Shown here: piece by piece, positions 9,302-21,610 of the stretch | Layout of the letters: each line of letters begins with the position of its first letter | Position numbering within the stretch: position 1 is the first letter of the stretch | Made by a program: the position numbers and the translations under genes | Source: Bordetella bronchialis | GTDB taxonomy: Bacteria; Pseudomonadota; Gammaproteobacteria; Burkholderiales; Burkholderiaceae_B | Direction of reading: 5' to 3' | Assembly (NCBI RefSeq): GCF_001676705.1 | Contig: NZ_CP016170.1 | Coordinates: 2,356,001 to 2,420,000 of the forward strand | DNA: 64,000 nucleotides | Notes under the pieces: generated by a model | What the model was told of the DNA's origin: nothing | What the model saw: the letters and a program-made list of their open reading frames with translations, nothing else | Databases searched by the model: none

Positions 9302-9498
9302 GACGTGGGGTTCCGTTGCCGGCTCATCTTCGAGCCGTCCATGCATAGAGGACACGTAGCCATGCGAAAACCGGAAAGCGATGGGCGGAATTTTTTCTGG
9401 GGTCGGCAATCGCCGCGCGACGGCAAGGCAGCGCAGGGCCGCAGGCCGGCAAGCCGGCGTGCGCCCCGGGCCGTGCCTGTCTTTCCGGGCGGCCGGCG

Positions 9499-10500
9499 CT
9501 ACAGGGCGCGGCGCGCGGAGACCTCTACCCAGTACGGCGTCCGGCGGGTGATGGCCACGGGCAGCAGTCCGCTGATCGCATCCAGTACGCGGTCGGTATC
9601 GTCGGTGGGGAAGAGGCCGGACAGGCGCATGCGCCCGGCGGCGGCATCACAGGTGATATAGCCGCGCCGATAGCGGCTGAGTTCCGCCAGGAAGTCGGCC
9701 AGGGCGACGTCGTCGGCGGCGATGCGGCCCTGCAGCCAGGCATCGGTGCCCGGCGCCACGGGACGTATGGGACCCATGCCGCCATGGTAGAAGGCGGCCA
9801 TGTTGCCGGCGGACAGGTAGGCCGGCTCGGCGCCCCCCGCCGGGTGCAGGCGGACCTGGCCTTCGTAGACCGCCACGGTGGCGCGCTCGTCTTCCACGCG
9901 GATATTGAAACGGGTGCCCAGGGCACGCACGGTCCCGGCGGCGGTGCGTACCGCGAAGGGCGCCCGCCGGTAGGGCGTGGCATGCCCGGTCGTGAAATAG
10001 GCTTCGCCGCGGCGCAGGGTGACGATGCGCCCCGCATCGCAGAAATCCACGTCGATGCCGCTACCGCTATTGAGCACGATGCGGCTGTCGTCCCGCAGCA
10101 CGATCTCGCGCCGCGTCCCGACACCGGCCGTGTAGTCGGGCGTGATGCGCAGCAGGCGCATGCGGTCGGCCAGCCATGCCGCGGGCGCGCCCAGTACCAG
10201 CAACCCCGCGGCGGCGCGCAGCAGGCGCCGGCGGGTGTCCTTGCGGCGCGCGCGGCTCAGGGCCTCGTAGGCGGGCCGGCCGCGGATCGCGTTCATGCGG
10301 TCGTCCGCGTAGGCCAGCTGGGCCCAGGCGCGCTGGTGGTCGGCATCGGCGGCGCACCATGCCACCCAGTCCTGGCGGTCCTTGTCCGTGGCCCGCCCGG
10401 ACGAGAACAGGACGTACCAGCGTGCCGCTTCCTCCGCGATGCGCGGTTCCAGGGGCATGCCGCCGGCGTACAGGATGCGCTGCCCGGTGCCGCGGCTCAT
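9499..10500 (-). CDS. fecR: FecR-family anti-sigma/sigma-regulator
   Basis: A 333-residue inner-membrane regulator. The N-terminal DUF4880-type cytoplasmic segment (EEAARWYVLFSSGRATDKDR) is followed by a hydrophobic helix at about residues 90-110 and a periplasmic FecR domain (FAVRTAAGTVRALGTRFNIR). A C-terminal STN-like portion should contact the receptor. The ATG overlaps the sigma-factor stop by four bases, the standard fecIR arrangement. The frame remains open upstream through the sigma gene, but the ATGA start is preferred. It transmits receptor occupancy to the adjacent FecI-like sigma factor. Confidence 0.93.
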   Translation of the reverse strand: MSRGTGQRILYAGGMPLEPRIAEEAARWYVLFSSGRATDKDRQDWVAWCAADADHQRAWAQLAYADDRMNAIRGRPAYEALSRARRKDTRRRLLRAAAGLLVLGAPAAWLADRMRLLRITPDYTAGVGTRREIVLRDDSRIVLNSGSGIDVDFCDAGRIVTLRRGEAYFTTGHATPYRRAPFAVRTAAGTVRALGTRFNIRVEDERATVAVYEGQVRLHPAGGAEPAYLSAGNMAAFYHGGMGPIRPVAPGTDAWLQGRIAADDVALADFLAELSRYRRGYITCDAAAGRMRLSGLFPTDDTDRVLDAISGLLPVAITRRTPYWVEVSARRAL

Positions 10501-11012
10501 CGCGCGGTCTCTTGCAGGAAGAAGCAGGCCTGTACCGCGCGCACCATGTAGTTCCGCACCGTGCGGGTGGTCACGCCCAGCCGCCGCGCGATGTCCTCGT
10601 GTTTCATGCCTTCCAGCTGGGCCAGCAGGAAAGCCTCGCGCGCCTTGGCGGGCAGGGCGTCCAGCGCCGCGTCGATGGCATACAGCTGTTCCAGCAGCAG
10701 CTTGCGCTGTTCGGGACCCGGCGCGTATTCCTCCGGCACCAGCGCCAGGGCTTCCAGGTAGGCGCGCTCGATGGCATTGCGGCGGTAGTAATTGGCCAGC
10801 AGGCGGCGCGCGATGGTGGCCAGGAAGGCGCGCGGCTCGGCCAGCGCCGGCAGCTCGCGGGTGGCAAGGATGCGTACGAAGGTGTCCTGCGCGAGGTCGA
10901 CGGCGGCGTCTTCGCCGCCCATCCGGTGGCGGAGCCAGCCGGCCAGCCAAGGCTGGTGCTGGGAGTAAAGCGCTTCCGTTCTTTGATGCACGCTCAGCTC
11001 GTCGCCAGACAT
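10497..11012 (-). CDS. fecI: FecI-like ECF sigma factor
   Basis: A 171-residue ECF sigma factor. Region 2 shows DLAQDTFVRILATREL and AFLATIARRLLANYYRR; region 4 shows LPAKAREAFLLAQLEGMKHEDIA. It is of the FecI type that needs a FecR partner, and fecR overlaps its stop codon. GGAG lies about nine bases before the start. A Fur box about 40 bp upstream indicates iron repression. Its likely targets are its own operon and the STN receptor downstream. Confidence 0.93.
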   Translation of the reverse strand: MSGDELSVHQRTEALYSQHQPWLAGWLRHRMGGEDAAVDLAQDTFVRILATRELPALAEPRAFLATIARRLLANYYRRNAIERAYLEALALVPEEYAPGPEQRKLLLEQLYAIDAALDALPAKAREAFLLAQLEGMKHEDIARRLGVTTRTVRNYMVRAVQACFFLQETAR

Positions 11013-11049
11013 GGGTTCGTCTCCGCAGGAGGGTCGGAATGTCGATGCG

Positions 11050-11068
11050 CATAATGATAACGCTTATC
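11050..11068 (-). promoter_or_regulatory. Fur box upstream of the fecI-like gene
   Basis: CATAATGATAACGCTTATC matches the 19-bp Fur consensus GATAATGATAATCATTATC at 15 positions. It is an AT-rich island in GC-rich DNA. It lies 38 bp upstream of the sigma start and about 50 bp from the opposite-facing MbtH promoter, so Fur could affect both. Confidence 0.8.
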
Positions 11069-11114
11069 AATTACTTTTCCTAACGCATTTGCAGGCGGCT
11101 GGAGCAAGCTTCGT

Positions 11115-11139
11115 TAAATTCCGTTCACGGTCGTTCGTC
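11115..11139 (+). promoter_or_regulatory. PvdS-type (iron-starvation sigma) promoter of the MbtH-NRPS operon
   Basis: TAAAT at 11115-11119, exactly 16 bp, then CGTC at 11136-11139. This equals the TAAAT-N16-CGT element known for PvdS-type sigma factors. It lies about 80 bp before the MbtH start. Matching elements precede the acyltransferase operon and the exporter. Confidence 0.8.
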
Positions 11140-11217
11140 AACGGAAATGAGAGCTAATCCTGTCCACGCTCGACAGGCCCCGGCTCACCCCTGACAACGA
11201 CACGGACGGAAAGAGTG

Positions 11218-11442
11218 ATGAGTTGCTTCGATCGTGAAGGCGCGGTTCTGCGGGTGCTGGTCAACGACGAGGAGCAGTACTCGCTGTGGCCGGATTTCAA
11301 GGCCATCCCGGCGGGGTGGCGCGATACCGGCGTACAGGGCGACAAGCAGACCTGCCTGGCGTACGTCGAAAAGGTTTGGACGGATATGCGTCCCTTGTCG
11401 CTGCGCCGCTTCATGGATGAACAAGCGTCGGCGGTGGAATGA
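11218..11442 (+). CDS. MbtH-like NRPS accessory protein
   Basis: A 74-residue chaperone-like partner that binds A domains and supports their activity or solubility. It contains the family signature NDEEQYSLWP, then IPAGWRDTG and the C-terminal YVEKVWTDMRPLSLR. A GTG lies one codon upstream, but ATG at 11218 with GGAAAGA before it is the better start. Its stop overlaps the thioesterase ATG by ATGA. It is the first gene of the NRPS operon. Confidence 0.95.
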   Translation: MSCFDREGAVLRVLVNDEEQYSLWPDFKAIPAGWRDTGVQGDKQTCLAYVEKVWTDMRPLSLRRFMDEQASAVE

Positions 11443-12182
11443 TGTCCCCGGCGGTGTCCCTGCTATGCCTGCCATGCGCCGGCGCGAGCGCGACCATGTA
11501 CCTGCGCTGGCGGCGGCGGCTGGAACCCTGGCTGCACATCCTGCCGGTGGAACTGCCGGGGCGCGGCGTCCGCATGGACGAGCCCTACGCCACCGACGTG
11601 GAAACCCTGGCCGCCCGGCTGGTGGAGGAACATGCGGGCGATATGGCCCGCCAGCCCTATGCGCTGTTCGGCCATAGCATGGGCGCCCTGATCGCCTACC
11701 ACATGGCCGCGCGCATCGGCGCGCGGGGGCTGGCGGCGCCCAGCCTGCTTATCGTCTCGGGCAGTCCGGCGCCGGCGCGGCGCGATCCCGCGCGCTTCGA
11801 CGGCATGGACAACGACCAGGCCCTGATCGACGACTTGCGCAAACAGGGCGGTACGCCGGAAGCCGTGCTGGGCAGCCGGGGGCTGCGGCGCTTCGCGCTG
11901 GACACCCTGGCGGCCGACTATGCCATGTGCCGCGCCTACCGGTACGCGCCGCGTCCGCGGCTGGCCGTGCCCCTGCTGGTGCTGGCCGGCCGGGATGACG
12001 ACATCGCGGCGCCGGCTATCGATGCCTGGCGCGAGGAGACCGCGTGCGGCATCCGCCAGGCGTGGTTCGAAGGCGGACATTTTTTCGTGAAGCATCGGGA
12101 AGAAGAAGTCCTGGCCTTGATCGACCGGTCCCTGCGGCCTATCGCGCAGCGGGCGGGCCACGGATCGATCGCGTTTGCCTGA
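11439..12182 (+). CDS. Type II (editing) thioesterase
   Basis: A 247-residue alpha/beta hydrolase that removes misloaded acyl groups from carrier domains. The GrsT/TEII pattern is clear: LPCAGASATMY near the N-terminus, nucleophile motif GHSMG with S80, an Asp in AGRDDDI at about residue 187, and the catalytic His in GGHFF (H214). It overlaps mbtH by four bases. It is distinct from the release thioesterase at the end of NRPS5. Confidence 0.94.
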   Translation: MMSPAVSLLCLPCAGASATMYLRWRRRLEPWLHILPVELPGRGVRMDEPYATDVETLAARLVEEHAGDMARQPYALFGHSMGALIAYHMAARIGARGLAAPSLLIVSGSPAPARRDPARFDGMDNDQALIDDLRKQGGTPEAVLGSRGLRRFALDTLAADYAMCRAYRYAPRPRLAVPLLVLAGRDDDIAAPAIDAWREETACGIRQAWFEGGHFFVKHREEEVLALIDRSLRPIAQRAGHGSIAFA

Positions 12183-12255
12183 ACCGCGGGCGGCTCTCGG
12201 CAGCGGCCCGGGCGCCACGCCCGCCGCCGCGCCGGCACGGCGCCGTCCTGAACCG

Positions 12256-13244
12256 ATGGAATCCATGATGGAACGATATGAACCTGCCGGACCGGCCGGC
12301 GCGGGATTGCCGGTGACGATATCGCCCGCGCGCGAGGGCGAGCCCTTGCTGCAGGCGCTGCCCGGCCTGCGCGAGCGTATCGACGCGGCCTTGCCGCGTG
12401 CCGGCGGCGTGCTGCTGCGCGGCTATGCCGTGGCGTCGGTGGAGGAGTTCCGCGCCTTCGCCGCGGGCTTCGGGCATGCGCTGCTGTCGTATGAGTTCGC
12501 CTCCACGCCGCGCAGCGCGGTGTCCTCCGGCGTGTACACGAGCACGGAGTATCCGGCGCACCAGCATATCCCTCTGCACAACGAGCAGGCCTATACGCGC
12601 GAGTGGCCCATGAAGATCTGGTTCCATTGCGTGAAGGCCGCGGCATCCGGCGGCGAAACGCCCATTGCCGACAGCCGCGCCATCTACCGGCGCATTCCGG
12701 CATCCATCCGCGAGCGCTTCGCGCGGGGGCTGCTGTACGTGCGCAATTTCGGCGAGTTCGATGTGCCGTGGCAGCAGGTCTTCAATACGGACGACCGTGC
12801 CCGTGTCGAGACGTATTGCCGGCACGCGGGCATCGAGGCGGAGTGGCTGCCGGACGACGGCTTGTGCACGCGCCAGCGCTGCCAGGGCGTCGAACGTCAT
12901 CCCGCGACGGGCGAGCCGGTGTGGTTCAACCAGGCGCATCTCTTCCATGTGTCGGCGCTGGACCCGGACGTGCGCGAGTCGCTGGAGGAACTGGTGGGCG
13001 CGGACCGCATGCCGCGCAACGTGTACTTCGCCGACGGCACGCCCATCGAGGACGCCGTCTTCGACCGGATACGGCAGGCCCTGGCGGCGGAGACCATCGT
13101 GTTTCCCTGGCAAGAAGGGGACGTCCTGATGCTGGACAACATGCTGGCTGCCCATGCGCGCACGCCCTACCGTGGCGAGCGCAAGGTGGTGGTCGCGATG
13201 GCGCAGCCGCACGGCTCGGCGATGTTCCACGACGCGGTGGCGGC

Positions 13245-13248
<4 letters not shown>
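12256..13248 (+). CDS. Stand-alone Fe(II)/2-oxoglutarate aspartyl beta-hydroxylase (SyrP/TauD family)
   Basis: About 330 residues. The facial triad is visible as H108-x-E110 (PLHNEQAY) and distal H300 (NMLAAHARTPY). SyrP-like enzymes hydroxylate carrier-bound aspartate. In known siderophore loci, stand-alone members (the TbetaH-Asp subtype) give L-erythro beta-hydroxyaspartate. A related hydroxylase is fused to the end of the next gene, so the locus has both subtypes. By elimination this one should serve the Asp module of NRPS5. No strong ribosome-binding site exists; ATGs at 12265 and 12268 are alternatives. Its stop overlaps the NRPS1 ATG by four bases. Confidence 0.88.
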
Positions 13249-18071
<4,823 letters not shown>

Positions 18072-18076
18072 GACGC

Positions 18077-21000
18077 ATGGAATTCGAATCGGCCGGCATG
18101 GCGGCCCCGCAGGGTCATCTTCCCTTGAGCCCTGAACAGCGCGCCGTGGTGGCGGAAGGGCAGGCCGAGGCCCTGCGCGTGGCCCTTGTGGCGCTGGAGG
18201 GCGCGGTGGACGCGGCGCGCATGCGGCAGGCGCTGGATCGCCTGGCATGGCGGCATGACGCCTTGCGCCATGCCTATGCGAGCGTGCCAGGCTACAGGGG
18301 ATTGCGGCTCCTGCCTGGCGCCGCGCCCGGCTGGCAATGGGAGACCATCGAGGCGGCGGACGATATCCACCATGCGCCGGGGCCGGACCAGGCAATGGCA
18401 TGGGCCGCGGCGTGGCGGCAGCACGCCGAACAGCCTCGACAATCGACACCGGCGCATGCGTCCCCGGCGTTGCGCGCCGCGCTATGGTCGGCCGGGAGCG
18501 AACGCGGCCTGCTGGCCATCGCCGTGCCGGCGCTGGCGGCGGATAGCGGTTCGCTGCGCATCCTGGTCCATGACCTGGCGCGCTGCTATGAGGAGCCCGG
18601 CGCCGAGGTCGAAACGACTTTCGCCTATACGGAATACGTACAGTGGCGCCGCGAACTGGACGAGGATGAAGCCGAGGCCGCGGCGGGCCGCCGTTATTGG
18701 GCCGAGTACCTGGCGGCGCATGCGGCGCGCCGCGGTCCCGCGCTGGGGTATCGCGCGGCGGCCGGTGGCGAAGGTGAGGAAGGTGCCGAAGGTGCCGAAG
18801 GTGCTGAAGGTGCTGAAGGTGCTGAAGGTGCTGAAGGTGCTGAAGGGGCTGAAGGTGCTGAAGGGGCTGAAGGGGCCGAAGGCGCCGCCATGCGTCCGGA
18901 TCCCGTGACGATCGCCGTCCCGCTGGCGCCGCCCATCGTCCTGGCCTTGCGCGGCACGGCCCGCCACCTGGGCATTTCCATGGACGTGCTGATGCAGGCG
19001 GCATGGTGGGCGACGCTGGGGCGGCTTGCGGGCGGCTGGGCTTTCCTGGGCGGCTGGCAGCACGACTGCCGCCGCGATTACGCCATGCTGGCCGGTTCGA
19101 TCGGCGTGTACGAAAAGATCCTGCCGGTGGCGTTGGACTGGCGGGCCGGCACGCCTTTTTCGGATTGCGCGATGTCGCTCGCCGCCACGCTGGCCGGCCA
19201 TATCCAGGCGCAGGAGTACTGGGCCGTCGATGCGCCGGCCGGCACCGGGCATCTGGGGGCAGGGTTCCAATACATCGACGAACCCCACCTGACCGGTGCA
19301 TCGCTCTGCTGGTCGCCGCGCGAAATGCCCGGGCCGGCGCCGGCGTTCGAGCTGGCCATGCAGGTGGGCATGCGCGCGGAAGAGGCGCGACTGGCGCTGT
19401 CGTATGCCGGCCAGCGCTATCCGGCGTGGGCGATGCAGGCCTTGCTGGCGCAGTACGCGGCCTTGCTCGCCCATGTGGCGGAAGCGCCCGGCACGCCTTT
19501 GGCTGGCTTGCGCCTGCTGGACGAGCCCGCGCGGCAGGCCCTGCTGTCGCGCCAGGGAGAGCCGCTGGACGTGGGATCGCATGCACTGCCGGCCGTGATC
19601 GCGCGCTGGGCGCGCACCCACCCGGATGCGCTGGCGCTGCGCGATGCGCGCCAGGAATTGTCCTATGCGGATCTGGAGCGCCGCGTGGCGGGCATGGCCG
19701 CGGCACTGCGCCGGCTGGGCCTGCGCCGTGGCCATATCGCCGCCTTGCGCCTGCCGCGCGATGCGGAACTGGTGGTCGCGATGTTGGCGGCATGGCGCTG
19801 CGGGGCGGCGTATCTGCCCCTGGAGCCGGACTGGCCGGACGCGCGCTGCGCCGCCATCGTGCAGGCCGCGCGGCCGGGATGCGTGGTGGTGGCCTCCGGC
19901 GTACCGGACGGCGCGGCGGCGGCATGGGCGGGCAGCCTGCCGGTGGCGACGCTGCGCGACCTGGTGGAAGGGGACGATCCGCACGCCGCGCCGGCGCCAC
20001 AGGAACAGGTTCCCGGGCTGGACGACATTGCCTACGTGCTGTTCACGTCGGGCTCCACCGGCGAGCCCAAGGGCGTGCCCATCGCCCACCGCCAACTGCT
20101 GAACTACGTCGCGGCGGCCAGCCACGCCATGGGTCTGGGACAGTCGCGCCGATGGGCGCTGACCGGTACCGTCGCCGCCGACCTGGGCAACACCGCCCTG
20201 TTCGGCGCGCTGTACAACGGCGGCGCGCTTGTCGTGGCCGCGCCGGACGATATGCGCGACGGCCGCGCCTTCGCGCGCTTCCTGGCGGCGCACGCCATCG
20301 ACGGCATAAAGATCGTTCCTTCTCACCTGGAGGCCCTGCTGGACGACGAGCACGCCATCCTGCCCGCGCGCATCGTGCTGGGCGGCGAGGCGGCGTCCGC
20401 CGCGCTGGTGCGGCGCATCGCGGCATTGGCGCCGCATTGCGCCCTGTACAACCACTACGGTCCCACGGAGTCCACGGTAGGGGTGATGATCCATGCCGTC
20501 GGGACGGCGGAGGCCGCGGCCGGCACGGCGCCGACGGCCGCGGACGCCATGGATACCGTGGCCGCGGCGACGGGCCCCGGGCGCGACGGCATGCTCCCCT
20601 TGACCCGGGTGCTGGCCAATTGCCGCGTGTACGTCCTGGAGGCCGATATGTCGCCCACGCCGACCGGCGGCATCGGCCAGGTCTATCTGGGCGGCGCGCA
20701 ACTCTGCGACGGCTACCTGGGCGGACGCGCCTCCGACGCCTTTGTCGACGACCCGTACCGGCCGGGCGAACGCCTGTACCGCTCCGGCGACCTGGCTTGC
20801 GTCCTGGCGGACGGCGCCATCCGGCTTGCCGGCCGCGCCGACGATCAGGTGAAGATACGTGGCCATCGGGTCGAACCGGCGGAGGTCGAGGCCCGCCTGC
20901 TCGCCTTGCCCGACGTGCGCCAGGCGGCGGTCGTGGCCGTGCCGGCGCCCGGCGGCGCGGCATTGACGGCCTTCGTGGTCGCCAAGGCGGCGAGCGATGC

Positions 21001-21610
21001 GCACGCGCCGGACACGCCGGCCGGGATAGGCGCTACCGATCCCGCGCGGATCGGGCAGGGCGCCGGGATCGAGCACGACGCTCTTATCGAGCATGGCCGG
21101 CAGGTCGACCACTGGCGACGACAGTTGTCCGCCACGCTGCCCGATCCCATGCTGCCCTCGCGCATCGTCGTCCTGCCGGCGTTTCCGCGGCTGGCCAACG
21201 GCAAGATAGACCGCCAGGCGCTGGCCGCCCGGGCGCGCCAGGAGACGGCGCACGGCCCCGCGCGGGCCACCGCGCCGCGCGACGCCTTGGAGGCCGTCGT
21301 GGCAAGCCGCTTCGCGGAACTGCTCGATCGTCCCGCGCTGGCCATGGACGAGGACTTTTTCGCCGCGGGCGGGCATTCCCTGCTGGCGATCAAACTGGTG
21401 ACGCGCCTGCGCAAGGCGCTGAAGGTGGAGCTGCCCCCGGCCGCCGTATTCGACCATCCCACCGCCGCCGCGCTGGCCGCCGAGCTGCGCCGCCGCGCGC
21501 CGGACCCGGCCATGCTCGATCGCATCGCCCAGGCCCGCAAGGCGCTGGACGCAATGACACCGCAGCAGCGGGCCGCCTTGGCGACCGCGCAGGAGGACGT
21601 ACGGCCATGA
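18077..21610 (+). CDS. NRPS2: interface domain-A(Asp)-T
   Basis: A 1177-residue single module. Residues ~13-500 are a degenerate condensation-family domain: where HHxxxDG should be (about residues 150-160) the sequence is VPALAADSG, so it cannot condense. This matches the interface domain known from beta-hydroxyaspartate siderophores, which positions a hydroxylase on carrier-bound Asp. The A domain (~505-1000; [10 protein letters not shown] at ~657) has pocket residues D-L-T-K-V-G-H-V-G, one change from the Asp code DLTKVGHIGK. The T domain has GGHSLL at ~1100. The active condensation domain and the partner hydroxylase for this module are at the end of NRPS1. A GAE tandem repeat interrupts the interface domain. 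The gene ends in an ATGA overlap with NRPS3. Confidence 0.93.
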   Translation: MEFESAGMAAPQGHLPLSPEQRAVVAEGQAEALRVALVALEGAVDAARMRQALDRLAWRHDALRHAYASVPGYRGLRLLPGAAPGWQWETIEAADDIHHAPGPDQAMAWAAAWRQHAEQPRQSTPAHASPALRAALWSAGSERGLLAIAVPALAADSGSLRILVHDLARCYEEPGAEVETTFAYTEYVQWRRELDEDEAEAAAGRRYWAEYLAAHAARRGPALGYRAAAGGEGEEGAEGAEGAEGAEGAEGAEGAEGAEGAEGAEGAEGAAMRPDPVTIAVPLAPPIVLALRGTARHLGISMDVLMQAAWWATLGRLAGGWAFLGGWQHDCRRDYAMLAGSIGVYEKILPVALDWRAGTPFSDCAMSLAATLAGHIQAQEYWAVDAPAGTGHLGAGFQYIDEPHLTGASLCWSPREMPGPAPAFELAMQVGMRAEEARLALSYAGQRYPAWAMQALLAQYAALLAHVAEAPGTPLAGLRLLDEPARQALLSRQGEPLDVGSHALPAVIARWARTHPDALALRDARQELSYADLERRVAGMAAALRRLGLRRGHIAALRLPRDAELVVAMLAAWRCGAAYLPLEPDWPDARCAAIVQAARPGCVVVASGVPDGAAAAWAGSLPVATLRDLVEGDDPHAAPAPQEQVPGLDDIAYVLFTSGSTGEPKGVPIAHRQLLNYVAAASHAMGLGQSRRWALTGTVAADLGNTALFGALYNGGALVVAAPDDMRDGRAFARFLAAHAIDGIKIVPSHLEALLDDEHAILPARIVLGGEAASAALVRRIAALAPHCALYNHYGPTESTVGVMIHAVGTAEAAAGTAPTAADAMDTVAAATGPGRDGMLPLTRVLANCRVYVLEADMSPTPTGGIGQVYLGGAQLCDGYLGGRASDAFVDDPYRPGERLYRSGDLACVLADGAIRLAGRADDQVKIRGHRVEPAEVEARLLALPDVRQAAVVAVPAPGGAALTAFVVAKAASDAHAPDTPAGIGATDPARIGQGAGIEHDALIEHGRQVDHWRRQLSATLPDPMLPSRIVVLPAFPRLANGKIDRQALAARARQETAHGPARATAPRDALEAVVASRFAELLDRPALAMDEDFFAAGGHSLLAIKLVTRLRKALKVELPPAAVFDHPTAAALAAELRRRAPDPAMLDRIAQARKALDAMTPQQRAALATAQEDVRP
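18782..18880 (+). repeat. 9-bp tandem repeat, 11 units (Gly-Ala-Glu)n, in the interface domain
   Basis: Eleven consecutive GGNGCNGAA units encode (GAE)11 in the middle of the NRPS2 interface domain, probably in the hinge between its two lobes. Units differ only by synonymous changes. Such a repeat is prone to slippage without frameshift. Confidence 0.9.

Noticed and set aside
9410..9498. GCCGGC-AA-GCCGGC palindrome (9445-9458) between fecR and the receptor as a terminator
   Set aside because: A short stem with no T-run; it could equally be a chance GC palindrome or part of the receptor promoter, so it is not annotated.
12603..13244. Upstream extension of the NRPS1 frame (and similar long extensions of NRPS2 and NRPS3)
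   Set aside because: The extensions overlap the preceding gene entirely and have shadow composition. ATGA overlaps or short gaps give natural starts at 13245, 18077 and 21607.
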